The notes below the pieces were generated by a model. It worked only from the letters and a program-made list of their open reading frames with translations, did not search any database and was not told the origin of the DNA. From contig OZ025286.1 in the NCBI GenBank assembly GCA_964019165.1, positions 10,259,188 through 10,323,187 on the forward strand: DNA of 64,000 nt, in the 5' to 3' direction. A program made the translations under genes and the position numbers. Source of the DNA: Mastigias papua (Eukaryota > Cnidaria > Scyphozoa > Rhizostomeae > Mastigiidae). The first letter of the stretch is position 1. Each line of letters begins with the position of its first letter. Positions 10,699-20,640 of this stretch are shown piece by piece.

Positions 10699-11300
10699 CT
10701 ATAAAGATGTACAACCCTGTTTGAAAGCAGCAAAATCTGCCTGACTGGTACTCTCCATCTTCACACGGCAAGGCCCTCGACGAAGCGCAATCACATTTGA
10801 CACTTCATGTCATTACATAAATCATGTACATAAATCTACATTTCTAATTAGCATATAAAAGTTTTGAACAGCATATAAAATCTTAAACAGCATACAAAAT
10901 TTTAAACAGCATATAAAATATCTGAACAGCATATAAAATTTTGAACAGCATATAAAATATCTGAACAGCATACAAAATTTTGAACAGCATAGACAATATC
11001 TGAACAGCATATAAACATAAAGCATATACAGAATTTTGAAGAGCACATAAAAAATAAGTATGACATGCTCCAATTTGCGCAGATATATTTGAAAACCACC
11101 CATATATATCAAAACAGGAACATATATTTTAAGTCCGAATATTGTCTGCATTGGCGCCCCATACTAAATCATTTCAAACGGGACTGCCTCGCTTTTAAAC
11201 AACAACAACAACCACATTTTGATAAATCCAATCAGCAGTAGGAAAACTTCTGGGGCTCTCAGTAGAGGGTCATACCGACAGAGCCCAACATCCTTCTCCT

Positions 11301-12574
11301 TTGACCCCCCAAGATAATGAAAGATTTGGTGAAAACCAACACCCTGCCCCCCTTCTTTGGCTAACTGGAAAATTAAATGGACAACCTCTTGACATGTTAT
11401 TGGACTCTGGCGCCTCCATTTGCTGTCTTGCCCTGCGCTGTTTTACTTCTAGTCCAAACCTACAAAATCTTCCTGTTAAACCACATTTTGGTCCTGGCAT
11501 AATGAGTGCTAATGGCACACTACTTAAACTGTATGGACTTGTCAACCTACCTTTAACTTATAGGAACGTGAGTTGTTAGGTCCTATAGACTGCAGATGTT
11601 CGATAAGTGACATCCTTCGTTGATCCATGTTGTTGCGTATCATTATTTAACGTGCAGAGAACACGGAGGCAGAGAGCGGAGATGATGTGTTGACTGTACT
11701 CTGACTCTACTCTGACTGACTATACATTACAGATAACATGGATATATACATTAACATTGAACAACCAGAAATAAACATGATTTACGTAAAGGAAGGGTTA
11801 GGTTGTTGTTAGAGGATTGTTGAATAGGCTCATGGTGTGATGATTGCATAGAGAACAACAGAATAGGAATGACCAAGTGTGTGATGACAGGAGTGAGGTG
11901 TGGTGATGTCCCAGGTGTGCGATTAGAGAATGTGAATGAATGAAAAGAAGGAAAACCGGCATTGACTGAGAAATGGCCTAAGCTACAATGTTTACGTGTC
12001 ACTACAAACTGTTGGTAATCCTGCAATCTGTTACACTGTTGAATTTGTTGTTATTCATGATTTGCCGTACTCTTGCATTCTTGGTTTGAGTTTTCTTAAC
12101 CGACTCCAAAAATGGGGTATCGACAACACCAACCACACCCTTTTCCTCAACCAATCAGTTGTCCAAATGTCCAGTGACATTCCTCGCCTAGAAACTTTAT
12201 CCCTCACAACTAGTCAGAAGTTCACTATCCCTCCTGGACAGTCATTAAAAGTTTCTGTAATCGCCCGTGGTTCAGCCTTAAATTCATTTCGACCGGTGAC
12301 CAACTTACCATCTCTGATTGACAGTCACAAGCCTATAGAGGAACGTCTCAAAATCAGTGTTCTTCCAACTATCCAAGTTATTTCCCACCAGCATTCCAAG
12401 GCCTTACTCACTATCAGCAACCACTCACTTACTCCAAAAACCATTGGGAAAGGTACTAAATTAGCAACTGGGACATGTGCCTTTGAGGAAATTACCTGTG
12501 AACCTCTGGACAATGTTAATTTGTTACCTCATCCATTTCCCAACAATCACCCCAAAGCTGTATCGATGTTTTGA
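11301..12574 (+). pseudogene. aspartic protease and start of pol, split by a 423-bp insertion
   Basis: From 11301 the frame gives LDMLLDSGASICCL, the retropepsin active site (D-S-G). It stops at 11577-11579, just inside the insertion that begins at 11571. It resumes at 11994 with IHDLPYSCILGLSFLNRL, the ILG flap-side motif of the same protease, in the frame expected once the 428 added bases are discounted. The rest to 12574 is the linker before RT. A further -1 change near 12565 leads into the RT frame. The protease frame is offset by -1 from gag, which may be original programmed frameshifting or decay. Confidence 0.7.
11571..11993. mobile_element. unclassified 423-bp insertion in the protease
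   Basis: Flanked by ACGTG at 11566-11570 and 11994-11998, a candidate 5-bp target-site duplication. The protease frame is continuous outside it. Ends are AGTTGTTAGG and CTACAATGTTT and show only weak inverted similarity. It could be a solo LTR or a MITE; I cannot assign it. Confidence 0.5.
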
Positions 12575-12959
12575 CCTCAAAAATGCAACATCTCTCTCCT
12601 CCGCAACGACAACAAGCCACGCAACTCTTAACAGAATTCCAAGATGTCTTTACTTTATCAAATTCTAAGATAGGACGAGCAAACGTTATCCCGTTTGATG
12701 TCCAACTAGTACATTCCACGCCTATCTCCACCCCCCTACGTCGGGTCCCTCTCCACCAGCACCCTATTGTAAAAGAACTTCTCAAACATTATCAAGAATT
12801 GGGTTTAATTCAACATATCGATTCACCCTACTGTGCTGCCACCTTGTTAGTCCAAAAGAAAAATGTAGCCAATAGTGCCCATGTAACTGATAGATTCTGT
12901 CTTGTCGTTGACTACCGCTTTCTAAACAACGCCCTCACGGATTCAGGGTGGCCTGCACC
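12571..12959 (+). pseudogene. reverse transcriptase N-terminus, truncated
   Basis: The peptide has TPLRRVPLHQHPIVKELLKHYQELGLIQ and then VDYRFLNNALTD, matching the first RT blocks of Ty3/Gypsy pol (arginine-rich entry, then the VDYRxLN block). It ends at GWPAP, where the sequence changes abruptly to LTR end sequence. The catalytic YxDD, RNase H and integrase are absent. Confidence 0.75.
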
Positions 12960-13005
12960 CGTTGTTTATTATTGTGTCCTTTGATTTGATTATATCGAGA
13001 TAGCA
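12960..13005 (+). repeat. residual 3' LTR end fused to RT
   Basis: 43 bases are identical to 8834-8876 of the 5' LTR, then GCA where the LTR has ACA. The junction inside the RT gene marks an internal deletion of the element. Confidence 0.75.
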
Positions 13006-13721
13006 GTGAACTGGTCAAAGACATTCGAGCACAAGACAGATAAAAACAGAGTAGAGTTAAGTTTTCACTTCATTCACTTCTTGGTTTAGTTACTATACTT
13101 TTCTCTTTCACTTGTTTTGCTGTGAAGGGATGGTATATCTTGTTGGATTTCACACTATTTATTTTCGTACCATTTATAAAGCTGTTAAAAAGTTACTTCT
13201 AGGTTTAAAATTCTTCCTAAAGCATCACTCACAATGTTCAGAATATGAGATAAACCCAGGTGACCAATATGAAACTGGACAATTCATAGTGCCCCTGTAA
13301 CTGAGAGAATATGACCATGTTGTCTTTTCACTTTTTTATGAGGACTATCATAACCCCTGCATATATCTATTTTTCTTCAGCTTCATTGTCTGTTTTAGAA
13401 AAATGAAACATAGTTCCAGTTACTGACTAGTGAAAGACAAATAATCCTTTCCTGTTCATCAACGAGCTCTTTGTGAGTATGATAAGAAGGCTAAAAAATT
13501 GCTGATTCAATCTAGTCTAAAATGCAAACCCAATGCTTTACACCAAATGGGGCATATCGTTGAGAAACACAAAACTGAAAAGCAAACCAAAAGCAAACTG
13601 TGGTAGTAAAAATTGACAAACATTTTCTGGTATGTGATGGGTATATTCTCTTGACTGTATTCTCTCTGTTTATTCTAAGTCTTATAGTGTCGAGCCTATG
13701 AGCATATTGCGTTATTGTCTT
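13006..13721. other. no gene supported
   Basis: A 62-residue open frame at 13112-13300 has no recognised domain. The rest is AT-rich without identified features. Confidence 0.35.
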
Positions 13722-14030
13722 TTCCAGCCCATCTAACAGAGCATAGCAACTGAATTGTGATTAAGGACTGTTTCAACTGCTTTGAAAGTCGTATATAGCT
13801 GTTGAAGTCATCCATGTCTGGGAAAATAGGATAATTGACGCTATTTGGGTTCATGACCGACATGGAATGTTTTGCTCATGAATGGGCCTAAACCGAGTGG
13901 ATCAGATACCAATAAACCTGCGTGGTTGTTTGTATCTTGCGCGAGAAGTTGTTTAATTCAAAGTTTGACTCACCTTGTTAATACAGTCAACAAGAAAACC
14001 AGTTTTATCCTTTGAAAATAGTGCAAAATT
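13722..14030 (-). repeat. right arm of the dispersed inverted repeat
   Basis: The reverse complement of this stretch matches blocks of 8110-8275 and 8630-8725 in the same order. Family unknown. Confidence 0.5.
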
Positions 14031-14181
14031 CGTTAAAAATGGCAAAAATTAGTCGCTCTCACTGCAAACATGCTTCCAACATGGCGACGCTTCAAAATAT
14101 CGGCTTAAGAAAGGACGGGGGTAGATAGGGATTGTTGGTATGGTCTTTGAACACCTCTCGAAAAGGACTAGAGCAGGACTA

Positions 14182-14280
14182 GGTCGTTTGCAGCTCGTTT
14201 CAGGTGGTTTCAGGTGGTTTCAGGTGGTTTCAGGTGGTTTCAGCTCGTTTCAGGTCGTTTTAACTTTTATCAATTACGAT
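14182..14280 (+). repeat. 10-bp minisatellite, second copy
   Basis: GTTTCAGGTG repeated at least six times, followed by TTTTAACTTTTATCAATTAC as in the minus-strand copy at 1612-1733. It abuts the LINE fragment that follows directly. Confidence 0.75.
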
Positions 14281-15314
14281 GATCTACCTGATATAATATC
14301 AACCGGAGAAACACATTTATATGCAGATGACATAACAGCTTTTGTAAAAGGGGAAAATGTAGATGAATGTGTTCCCAAGCTAAATGGTTTGGCAACAGAA
14401 ATGAATAATTGGTGTTTAGCAAACAAGATGATAATAAATGTAGGGAAAACAGAAACAATGATAATGACAAGAAAGCAGTTCATTGGCTCTCTTGCTCCGA
14501 TTAAAGTAGGGGAAAAGATAGTGGAATATAAAGAAGTGTCCAAAGTGCTGGAGGTTCATATAGACAATAAACTGGATTGGAATGCGCACACTGACAAAGT
14601 CTATAAAAAGTACTCAGCAATGATAGGCACGTTAAGAAAGGCCAGGTCCCTACCCACAAAGACACTAGAGGAAATTTACTACAAAATAGTGATTCCAAAA
14701 GTAATATATGGAATGCTTGTGTGGGGCACATGCTCACAAAATGTATTTGAAACAATCGAAAAGCAACATGCTAGAGCTGCAAAGTCAATAAAGAACATCC
14801 CCAGGAAAACTGAGTGGAAAAGAGTTCTGTAGACAGTAGGCTAAGATCCCATTATATACATATACAAAAGGAAGGTAGCAACTGAAATATAAAAAATATT
14901 GGAGGAGGGATATGAACAGCGACTGGGAAATGGCTTCAGAAAATCAAACATCAAGGAAGGGAAATTAGAAGTCACAAGATTGAATTCGGAACTCCAAAGA
15001 TACACTTTTAGCTACAGGGGGATTCTTGTTTGGAATGAAATATCGAACAATGTGAAACAAGTAAATAGTAAAGAGATCTTTAGGACAAAACTTAAAGAAG
15101 ATGCAGACAAATTAAGAAATCTAAATTTTTCTAGAGGAACTGTTTGCATAAGAAACAGACGTGCTGACTTTGTTTATTATTAAGGTTTGACCTCAAAAGT
15201 TAAAAAAAAATTGTAACTTTTAAGTTCTCCTTTTATCTTTTCAATTTTAAGTTGCAGGTCCACATCGGCCATCTAGAGGCCGCCATTTTCTACTAACCTG
15301 CATTATAAAATATA
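14281..15314 (+). pseudogene. LINE RT C-terminal half, 5' truncated
   Basis: The frame starts inside the RT domain just before the catalytic box: HLYADDITAF gives the YADD motif. It continues through the thumb region (GMLVWGTCSQNVFETIEKQHARAAKSI) to a stop at 14830. A second open stretch (14899-15183) supplies the C-terminal block YTFSYRGILVWNEI. The element has lost everything upstream of YADD and has stop or frameshift damage around 14830. Its 3' end runs into a (TATG)n run at 15316, which may be its own tail. A CR1/jockey-like clade is likely but not resolved. Confidence 0.75.
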
Positions 15315-15315
15315 T

Positions 15316-15336
15316 TATGTATGTATGTATGTATGT
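15316..15336. repeat. (TATG)n microsatellite, 3' flank of the REL LINE
   Basis: Five tetranucleotide copies. The same repeat, much longer, lies at the other end of the REL LINE (22883-23034). Confidence 0.8.
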
Positions 15337-15499
15337 TTCATATAATATATTCCATTATTACAATAGTATGTACAATAAAAATAGCCCGGTTCTAAACAAT
15401 AGAACAAGGGCCGAGCAAATAAATGTTTCAAAATTAAAACGAAAAAAAAAAAGTAAAGCTACAGAGGATAAGAAACAACCATCAGTTCTAGATTTGATT

Positions 15500-17008
15500 T
15501 TACATTTTGAATCCCATAAAAGTTTTCATGATTTTCACAGTTCCTGAGACCGATATAGTCTGTAATTTTCTTGTAATGCTTTTTACTTCATTCTCATTAA
15601 AGTTTAGTTTTTCGAGGTTGGTTTTCAATTCCTTAGGGACGTAGCCCAGTGCACCGACTATTATAGGGACCATTTCAAATTTGTAGCCTTGGTATAGCAT
15701 TTGTAAGTTTCGTAATAGGGCTGCATAATTATCAAGTTTTTCTTTTGCTTTCTTCGTTATATTCATATCGGCGGGACAGCTTATCTCAACAACTGCACAG
15801 GTTTTTTCTGCTTTGTTCCATATCAGTATATCAGGCTTATTATGGGCCAATTTTGTTGAAGTTCTGATCGGAACGTTCCACCAATATTCATAGGCGCCAT
15901 GTTTCTCGATAAATTCGTATTCATTTGGAAACTGCACCCCTTCGCCTACATGTTTCTTCAAGTGTGACTTGAAAACGGCTTTGGCGACTGGATCATGGCG
16001 CATAGGCAGGTAGTAGCGACTTGACATCATTGGACAAGAGCTAATAACGTGTGTGATGTCTTCAATGTTTGATTTGCAGAGGCGGCATCGGTTATTTACA
16101 GTAGGCTGTACACCAGAATCTCGTTGTCTCTTGTTAATCAAGTATTTTGTTGATATTTCTTGCTCTTGTATGGCACATGCGTATGCTGCAAAATTTGAAG
16201 TCAGATACTTGTCCTGCAGCCACTGTTGGCTAGTTTGTTTATCAATACCTTCATCTCTGTCGATCATTTTTTGGACATATCCATGCATGACTTTTTGTCT
16301 GTAGCTGATAGAACTTTTTTCCTGAATTTGTCGCAGCAATTTTTTCCCAGTTACTCTAGGTTTCTCGTCAGGAGTTATAGTGATGTTATTATTGCTCATT
16401 AGTTCTCTTCCTACACGTATTGAATGGTCTATTTCTTGTTGGTAGATATAGCTCATTACAGCGTTTCTGTCCTTATGCACTTCAAGATGGCTGTACAGCG
16501 AAGCTATTCTGCATTCATAGAGGGCCTGTACCGACTTCAGGCCTCTGCCACCTTGGTACCTTGGAATATATAGTCTATCAACGTCGCTGTTAGGATGAAA
16601 ACTGCTATTCATACTCATGATCTTGCGAATTCTAATATCAATTTCTTTTAAATCTTCGATATTCCAATCAATAATGCCAAAGGTGGGGTTGATGACACTT
16701 GTTACGAAAGTATTATGTGCAGTAGCTTTGTTATATGCTGAGAGTTCAGAAGACCACAGTTTTCTGCATCTAGTGTACAATTCTTTCTTAACTCTTTCCT
16801 TGTTTAGTTCTCCCACGTATTCGATGTTCTCGTCCTGGCCTAAGTATCGGTAAGTATCGCCTTCCTCCACAGGTTGTATAACTAGATCATTCATTTCTAG
16901 AGGCGCTTGGTTATTGACTTGTTTACCGCCGCTGATCTGTGTGTAGGCGCACTTGTCTACCCCAAACTGCATATCAATGTCTTTCGAGAATGTAGTAACA
17001 ATATCTAG
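15500..17008 (-). pseudogene. REL LINE ORF, C-terminal half: CCHC and endonuclease
   Basis: The frame resumes directly at the Harbinger TSD (codon CTA at 17006-17008) with DIVTTFSKDIDMQFGVDKCAY and stays open to 15500. After the RT thumb come a zinc finger CRLCKSNIEDITHVISSC (CX2CX8HX4C) and a nuclease core with KPDILIW and, 12 residues on, VVEISCP, the PD-(D/E)XK arrangement of R2-type endonucleases. This nuclease nicks a chosen target site for target-primed reverse transcription. The two halves join in phase across one TSD copy. Confidence 0.82.
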
Positions 17009-17034
17009 AGCCCTCTTTACATGACACTTCTTAA

Positions 17035-17205
17035 CCTAGGGTGAACCTAGGTTGACCCCAACCCAAGTTATTTTTCTACGTGTAAATCGACTCAACCTGG
17101 GTTCACCCCAGGTTAAGAAAATCCTACTCGAGAGTTGGGTTGAACCCAGGTTCACCCCAGGTTGAGTGTCGTGTAAATCGAACTGGGGCGAACCTGGGTT
17201 AAGGA
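17035..17205. repeat. left subterminal repeats of Harbinger
   Basis: Multiple direct and inverted copies of AACCTGGGTT/AACCCAGGTT and TGAACCTGGGG, plus GTGTAAATCGA. Matching motifs lie at 20522-20640. These are likely transposase or MADF-protein binding sites (inference from the family). Confidence 0.7.
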
Positions 17206-17285
17206 AAGTTAGGGCGCATGCGCGCATCTATCAATCTTGTGGAAGGGCGCCAATTTACGAACGCCGTATTGAAGTTGTAGATAAA

Positions 17286-18248
17286 ATGAATGTGGAAAAC
17301 ATGGAAAACCTCAATGCACGAGGAATATTGTGGGAGGATGAAGAAGTACTAGCATTGATACACATTTGGGGTGACTCTAGGATTCAACAAGATCTTGATG
17401 GCTGTTCTCGAAAACGCCCTATCTTTGAAAGAATTGCAAAGCAGCTTAAGGAACAAGGATTTGTTAGGAGCTTTGCTCAAGTTAGAGAGAAAATCAAACA
17501 ATTGAAACAACGTTACAAAAAAATCAAGGATAGCAACAACCGTTCAGGGAACAAGAGGAGAACATGTCCATTTTATAAGGAACTTGACGATATTTTGGGA
17601 GATAGGCCTATTACAAACCCGCCGAAGTTGCTTGATAGTATGGAAGCTGAGGAAGAGCATTGTTTAGAGGAAGTTGAGAGGAATTTTTCAACTGAAGAGA
17701 AAGAAGAATCTTTAGAAGATGAAGCAACTGAGGAATCTTCGATACTAGATGAAGCAACTGAGGAATCTTTGGTATCAGAGGAAAGTAATTTGATCACCAG
17801 TCCTATGGATCCGGGTAGCTCCACCACACCAAAGGAAAACTTTAATGAAGGCAAGGAGAAGTCCAGGAGAAAACCAAAGGACAAGGTTTCTAATAATTTT
17901 GGAAAAAGCAAGAAAAGGACAAGACGTGAAACATTTTTATCAGAAATCTGCAGCATGCTAAGTGAGCAGCAAAAAATATCAGATGAGAGATTTTTTGCAC
18001 AGGAGGAAGAAAGGCGAGTAAAAGAGGTTGAAGAAGAAAAGAAAAGAAGAAAAGAAGAGCAAGATCATGAAGTTTATATGATGCATTTTATTGGCAATAT
18101 GTTCATGCAAGCAGCTGCTTCCCTAAGTCAATACAGCCAAGTCAATGCCCAGGCAACACCTAACCATTACCCATTTCATGCTACAAGGCCTCAACAACAA
18201 ATTGACACAGATAGGGAGGATGAAGCATTGTATGAAAACTTATTTTGA
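17286..18248 (+). CDS. Harbinger-associated MADF/Myb-SANT-like protein
   Basis: From the ATG at 17286 the product is about 320 residues. Residues about 15-105 form a trihelical Myb/SANT-like domain: ILWEDEEVLALIHIWGDSRIQQ, then RPIFERIAKQLKEQGF, then VREKIKQLKQRYKKIKD. Such proteins accompany Harbinger transposases and help them enter the nucleus and bind the ends. An acidic repeat follows (EEATEESSILDEATEES-type duplication), then a nuclear-localisation-like basic patch (KSKKRTRRE) and a Glu/Arg/Lys coiled coil near 240-270. A longer reading from 17166 would run through the terminal repeat, so the 17286 start is preferred. No damage is seen. Confidence 0.85.
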   Translation: MNVENMENLNARGILWEDEEVLALIHIWGDSRIQQDLDGCSRKRPIFERIAKQLKEQGFVRSFAQVREKIKQLKQRYKKIKDSNNRSGNKRRTCPFYKELDDILGDRPITNPPKLLDSMEAEEEHCLEEVERNFSTEEKEESLEDEATEESSILDEATEESLVSEESNLITSPMDPGSSTTPKENFNEGKEKSRRKPKDKVSNNFGKSKKRTRRETFLSEICSMLSEQQKISDERFFAQEEERRVKEVEEEKKRRKEEQDHEVYMMHFIGNMFMQAAASLSQYSQVNAQATPNHYPFHATRPQQQIDTDREDEALYENLF

Positions 18249-18365
18249 ACTAACAACAGAAGCATAATGCACCCCTAACAAAAGAAAATGATGCTCAGAG
18301 TACAAGCTACAAGTTATAAAATGTCTATAAAGTTTATGTTAAAGGATACAGGGTGGGCCTGAAGC

Positions 18366-18640
18366 CAGTGGTGTAGAGTTAGAGGGGGGGTTCAGCCCCC
18401 TAATTGTTTTCTGTATACTATCATAAGTATTGCAAAAATGACACAGCAGAGTTCTTTCATTTGTGAACAGGCTTCTGCCAAAGAGATACTTGTCATGTGC
18501 TGATAGTACACATGCTACCATTTCACTTCTGCAAGCAGAATTCAAATTACAACAAAAGGTAACAATAGCAATGACAGCAACAAGGGCTGGCCACCTAGTT
18601 GAGCCCCCCCCCCAGTTATTAGTTCAACTCTACACCACTG
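18366..18640. mobile_element. hAT-like MITE nested in Harbinger
   Basis: A 275-bp segment with termini CAGTGGTGTAGAGTT and its reverse complement. It is flanked by imperfect 8-bp copies CCTGAAGC and TCTGAAAC (18358-18365, 18641-18648). The CAGTGGTG start and 8-bp TSD are typical of hAT elements. Runs of G and C lie just inside both ends. No coding capacity. Confidence 0.7.
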
Positions 18641-18648
18641 TCTGAAAC

Positions 18649-19134
18649 TTTTGGAAAAGAAAAGTATATTTAAATTGTCAGATAATACTTTGAAGTGCCA
18701 GGGACTTTCTCAGTTATGCCCCTCATGTCTAGGAAATATAGTTTGCATCCAACTGTTTTATAGGGCATTTTTGTGAAATGAGCAAAAGGATAACCAGCAA
18801 GTAATGTTTTCTTGGAGATGATTTTGTGGCAAGGAAATTAAACTTATGGGCTTATATTCAGCACTGAAAATGCAAAAAAGCTGAGTTACTAATTATTCAT
18901 ACTGGTATAGTCAGGGACTAGTATATAGGTTACAAAGATTGCAAGGGTAATAGGTATAGATTTGAGAGAAATAACCAGGGAATAATAGCTGTTTTTGAAG
19001 AAATTATGGGAGAAAAATCCTTAAATCCACTCTGTACCTTGTGTTATAAATTAGGACATAAAGAATTGATTATGTTATAGGAGACAAAGTCAATAATCAG
19101 AAAAAATAAACTTAACAGAACTAGAAAGTTCTTC
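18649..19134. other. intergenic spacer of Harbinger
   Basis: AT-rich region between the convergent MADF and transposase genes. It probably holds their polyadenylation signals. Nothing else is seen. Confidence 0.4.
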
Positions 19135-20448
19135 TCATTGTACACTTTCAATATCAATGGTTTGAAAGTATCTTACAAGTGCATTTCTGATTGCTTGCCC
19201 ATTGTCAACATTTTCATTTGCTGTATATTGCTGGTCAAAAACACTGGAGTCTGCAGATTCATTCACATTTGCCATCAATTCATTGTTAAATGCATCATCA
19301 AATGCCTCACAAATGTTATGTAGAGTGCAACATGCAGCAACCACATCATTTATCTTACTGTGGTCTGCTTCATTCTGCTTCAACAAGCACCTCCACCTTC
19401 CTTTAAGACGACCAAATGCATTTTCAACAACCATCCGTGCCCTACTGAGGCGATAGTTGAACTGCAGCTTCTCAACTGACAATTTGCCATTGTCGGGGAA
19501 TGGCTTCATAACCCATGATAACAAGGGGTATGCAGCATCAGCAATAATAACGACAGGGACCTTTACTCCGTGAATATACTTGGAATTGTGTGCTGAGAAT
19601 AATCTACCACTCATACCTTTTTCATACATGCTAGAATTGGAAAACACTCTTGAATCATGGACCTTCCCTGGCCATCCAACATTTATTTCTGTAAACCTGT
19701 ATTTACTGTCAACAAGCCCTTGCAGAATCACTGAATACCATCCTTTTCTATTATAATAGGCAGCATGGTATTCTCTTGGTGCTTTTATTGGTATGTGGGA
19801 CCCATCTATTGCACCAGCACATTGTGGAAATCCCCATCTTTCCTCAAAATCTGCTACTACCTTGTCTAAATCAGCTCCAACTGGAAATCTAATGAATCTT
19901 GGCATCAGGTTCTCTACTATCAAGCCAGCAACTTCCTCACAAATTGTACAAACAGAACACTCAGAGATACCAAAGAGATGGGCAATAGTATTGTAATAAG
20001 AACCAGTAGCAAATCTCCAAAGAGCTACTGCAATACGTTTTGGGACTGGGATGGGTTTTCTCATAACTGTGCCTTCTCTGTAAAGTTACGGCTCTAATTC
20101 ATTGCAAATAAAGTCAAATGTTGCTTTTTTCATCCTGAAATTCCTTAACCAATCCTTGTCTTTGAAGCTGAGCGTTACAATGGCATCCCACCAGTTGCTA
20201 CTTCTTGCTTTGCACCATAGTGTTCGTTCAACGGGCAAGGGGTGATAAAGAGCGCCAAAAATCTTTGTCAACGCTAATTTACTCGTTTGGCGTCTCACAC
20301 TCAAATAGTTTGCCCACCGCTTTTTGGACGCAACTTTCCGTCTTTCGATGCGCCTTTTCCTTGCTAATACAGTGCGTCGTCGCCAAAAATAAACCAGCAT
20401 CAAACATACTCTCAATAAAAATATCTTTGCTTGCATATGATCCGCCAT
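19135..20448 (-). pseudogene. Harbinger DDE transposase with one in-frame stop
   Basis: From the ATG at 20448 the frame gives an N-terminal basic and helical region (120 residues, ending FDFICNELEP) and then TAA at 20086-20088. It continues in the same frame without shift to 19135: MRKPIPVPKRIAVALWRFATG, then the DDE_Tnp_4 core. Catalytic residues are visible in GAIDGSHIPI (first Asp), IADAAYPL (second Asp) and VENAFGRLKGRW (Glu). The stop sits where related proteins usually carry a Tyr-containing segment, so it looks like a single nonsense change. An ATG right after it could still start a 309-residue catalytic fragment. Length without the stop, about 437 residues, is normal for the family. 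Confidence 0.88.
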
Positions 20449-20521
20449 GTTGTCTCATTTCCCGCCAATACCAGTGGTGCTTACATAAACGTGTAAACAT
20501 GCGCACGCGCAAAGCGATACC

Positions 20522-20640
20522 GTAACCCAGGTTGACCCCAGGTTCGATTTACACGGTGAAAATAGTTTCAGCCGTGTAAATCAAACGGAGTTGAACTGGA
20601 GTTAGGGTGAACCTGGGGTGAACCTGGGTTGAAGAGTGTC
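20522..20640. repeat. right subterminal repeats of Harbinger
   Basis: Copies of AACCCAGGTT, GGTGAACCTGGG and GTGTAAATC mirror those at 17035-17205. Confidence 0.7.

Larger units (their letters stand above)
9853..11163. mobile_element. IS3EU-like non-autonomous DNA transposon with long TIRs
   Basis: The 1311-bp insertion starts TATGGGGCGCCAATGCAG and ends with its reverse complement. It is flanked by the 6-bp duplication CTAAAT (9847-9852 and 11164-11169). The inverted arms run about 350-390 bp and contain tandem copies of a 15-bp motif (TTTATATGCTGTTCA). A 6-bp TSD and TAY termini are, as I recall, features of the IS3EU superfamily. The central minus-strand ORF carries an HTH-like segment seen in integrase-type transposases. 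It lacks the catalytic core, so the element is a deletion derivative needing help in trans. Confidence 0.7.
8894..11241 (+). pseudogene. gag of LTR retrotransposon, split in its zinc knuckle
   Basis: The frame is open from about 8894 to 9852. It reads as a retrotransposon capsid-type gag (EKFTGNGNVNLNEWLKSFG near the start, then helical capsid-like segments and a Gln/Arg/Pro-rich tail). It reaches the first half of a CCHC zinc knuckle (CHFCHG) and is then cut by the insertion at 9853. The frame resumes at 11170 with the His and last Cys of the knuckle, runs through a poly-Gln stretch and stops at 11239. Ignoring the insertion and one CTAAAT copy, the spacing is CX2CX4HX4C. No obvious start codon was chosen for the N-terminus. 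The broken gene cannot make a full gag. Confidence 0.75.
8712..13005 (+). mobile_element. Ty3/Gypsy-type LTR retrotransposon, internally deleted
   Basis: On the plus strand a short 5' LTR (8712-8879) is followed by gag, aspartic protease and the start of RT. RT breaks off at 12958 directly into a 43-bp copy of the LTR end. Most of RT, RNase H, integrase and nearly all of the 3' LTR are therefore missing. Two later insertions split it: 9853-11163 (IS3EU-like) and 11571-11993 (unclassified). I did not find a convincing TSD around the whole element. Superfamily is judged from the protease and RT motifs only. Confidence 0.7.

Noticed and set aside
9993..11020. Regularly spaced repeats resembling a CRISPR array
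   Set aside because: The units are tandem with short A/T linkers, mirrored in TIR arms of a transposon, in a eukaryotic genome.
13230..13270. 2A-like motif EYEINPGD in a short open frame
   Set aside because: The final Pro of the DxExNPGP motif is Asp and no LINE domain follows, so chance is more likely.
17166..17285. Upstream extension of the MADF protein
   Set aside because: It would translate the Harbinger subterminal repeats; the ATG at 17286 directly precedes the domain.
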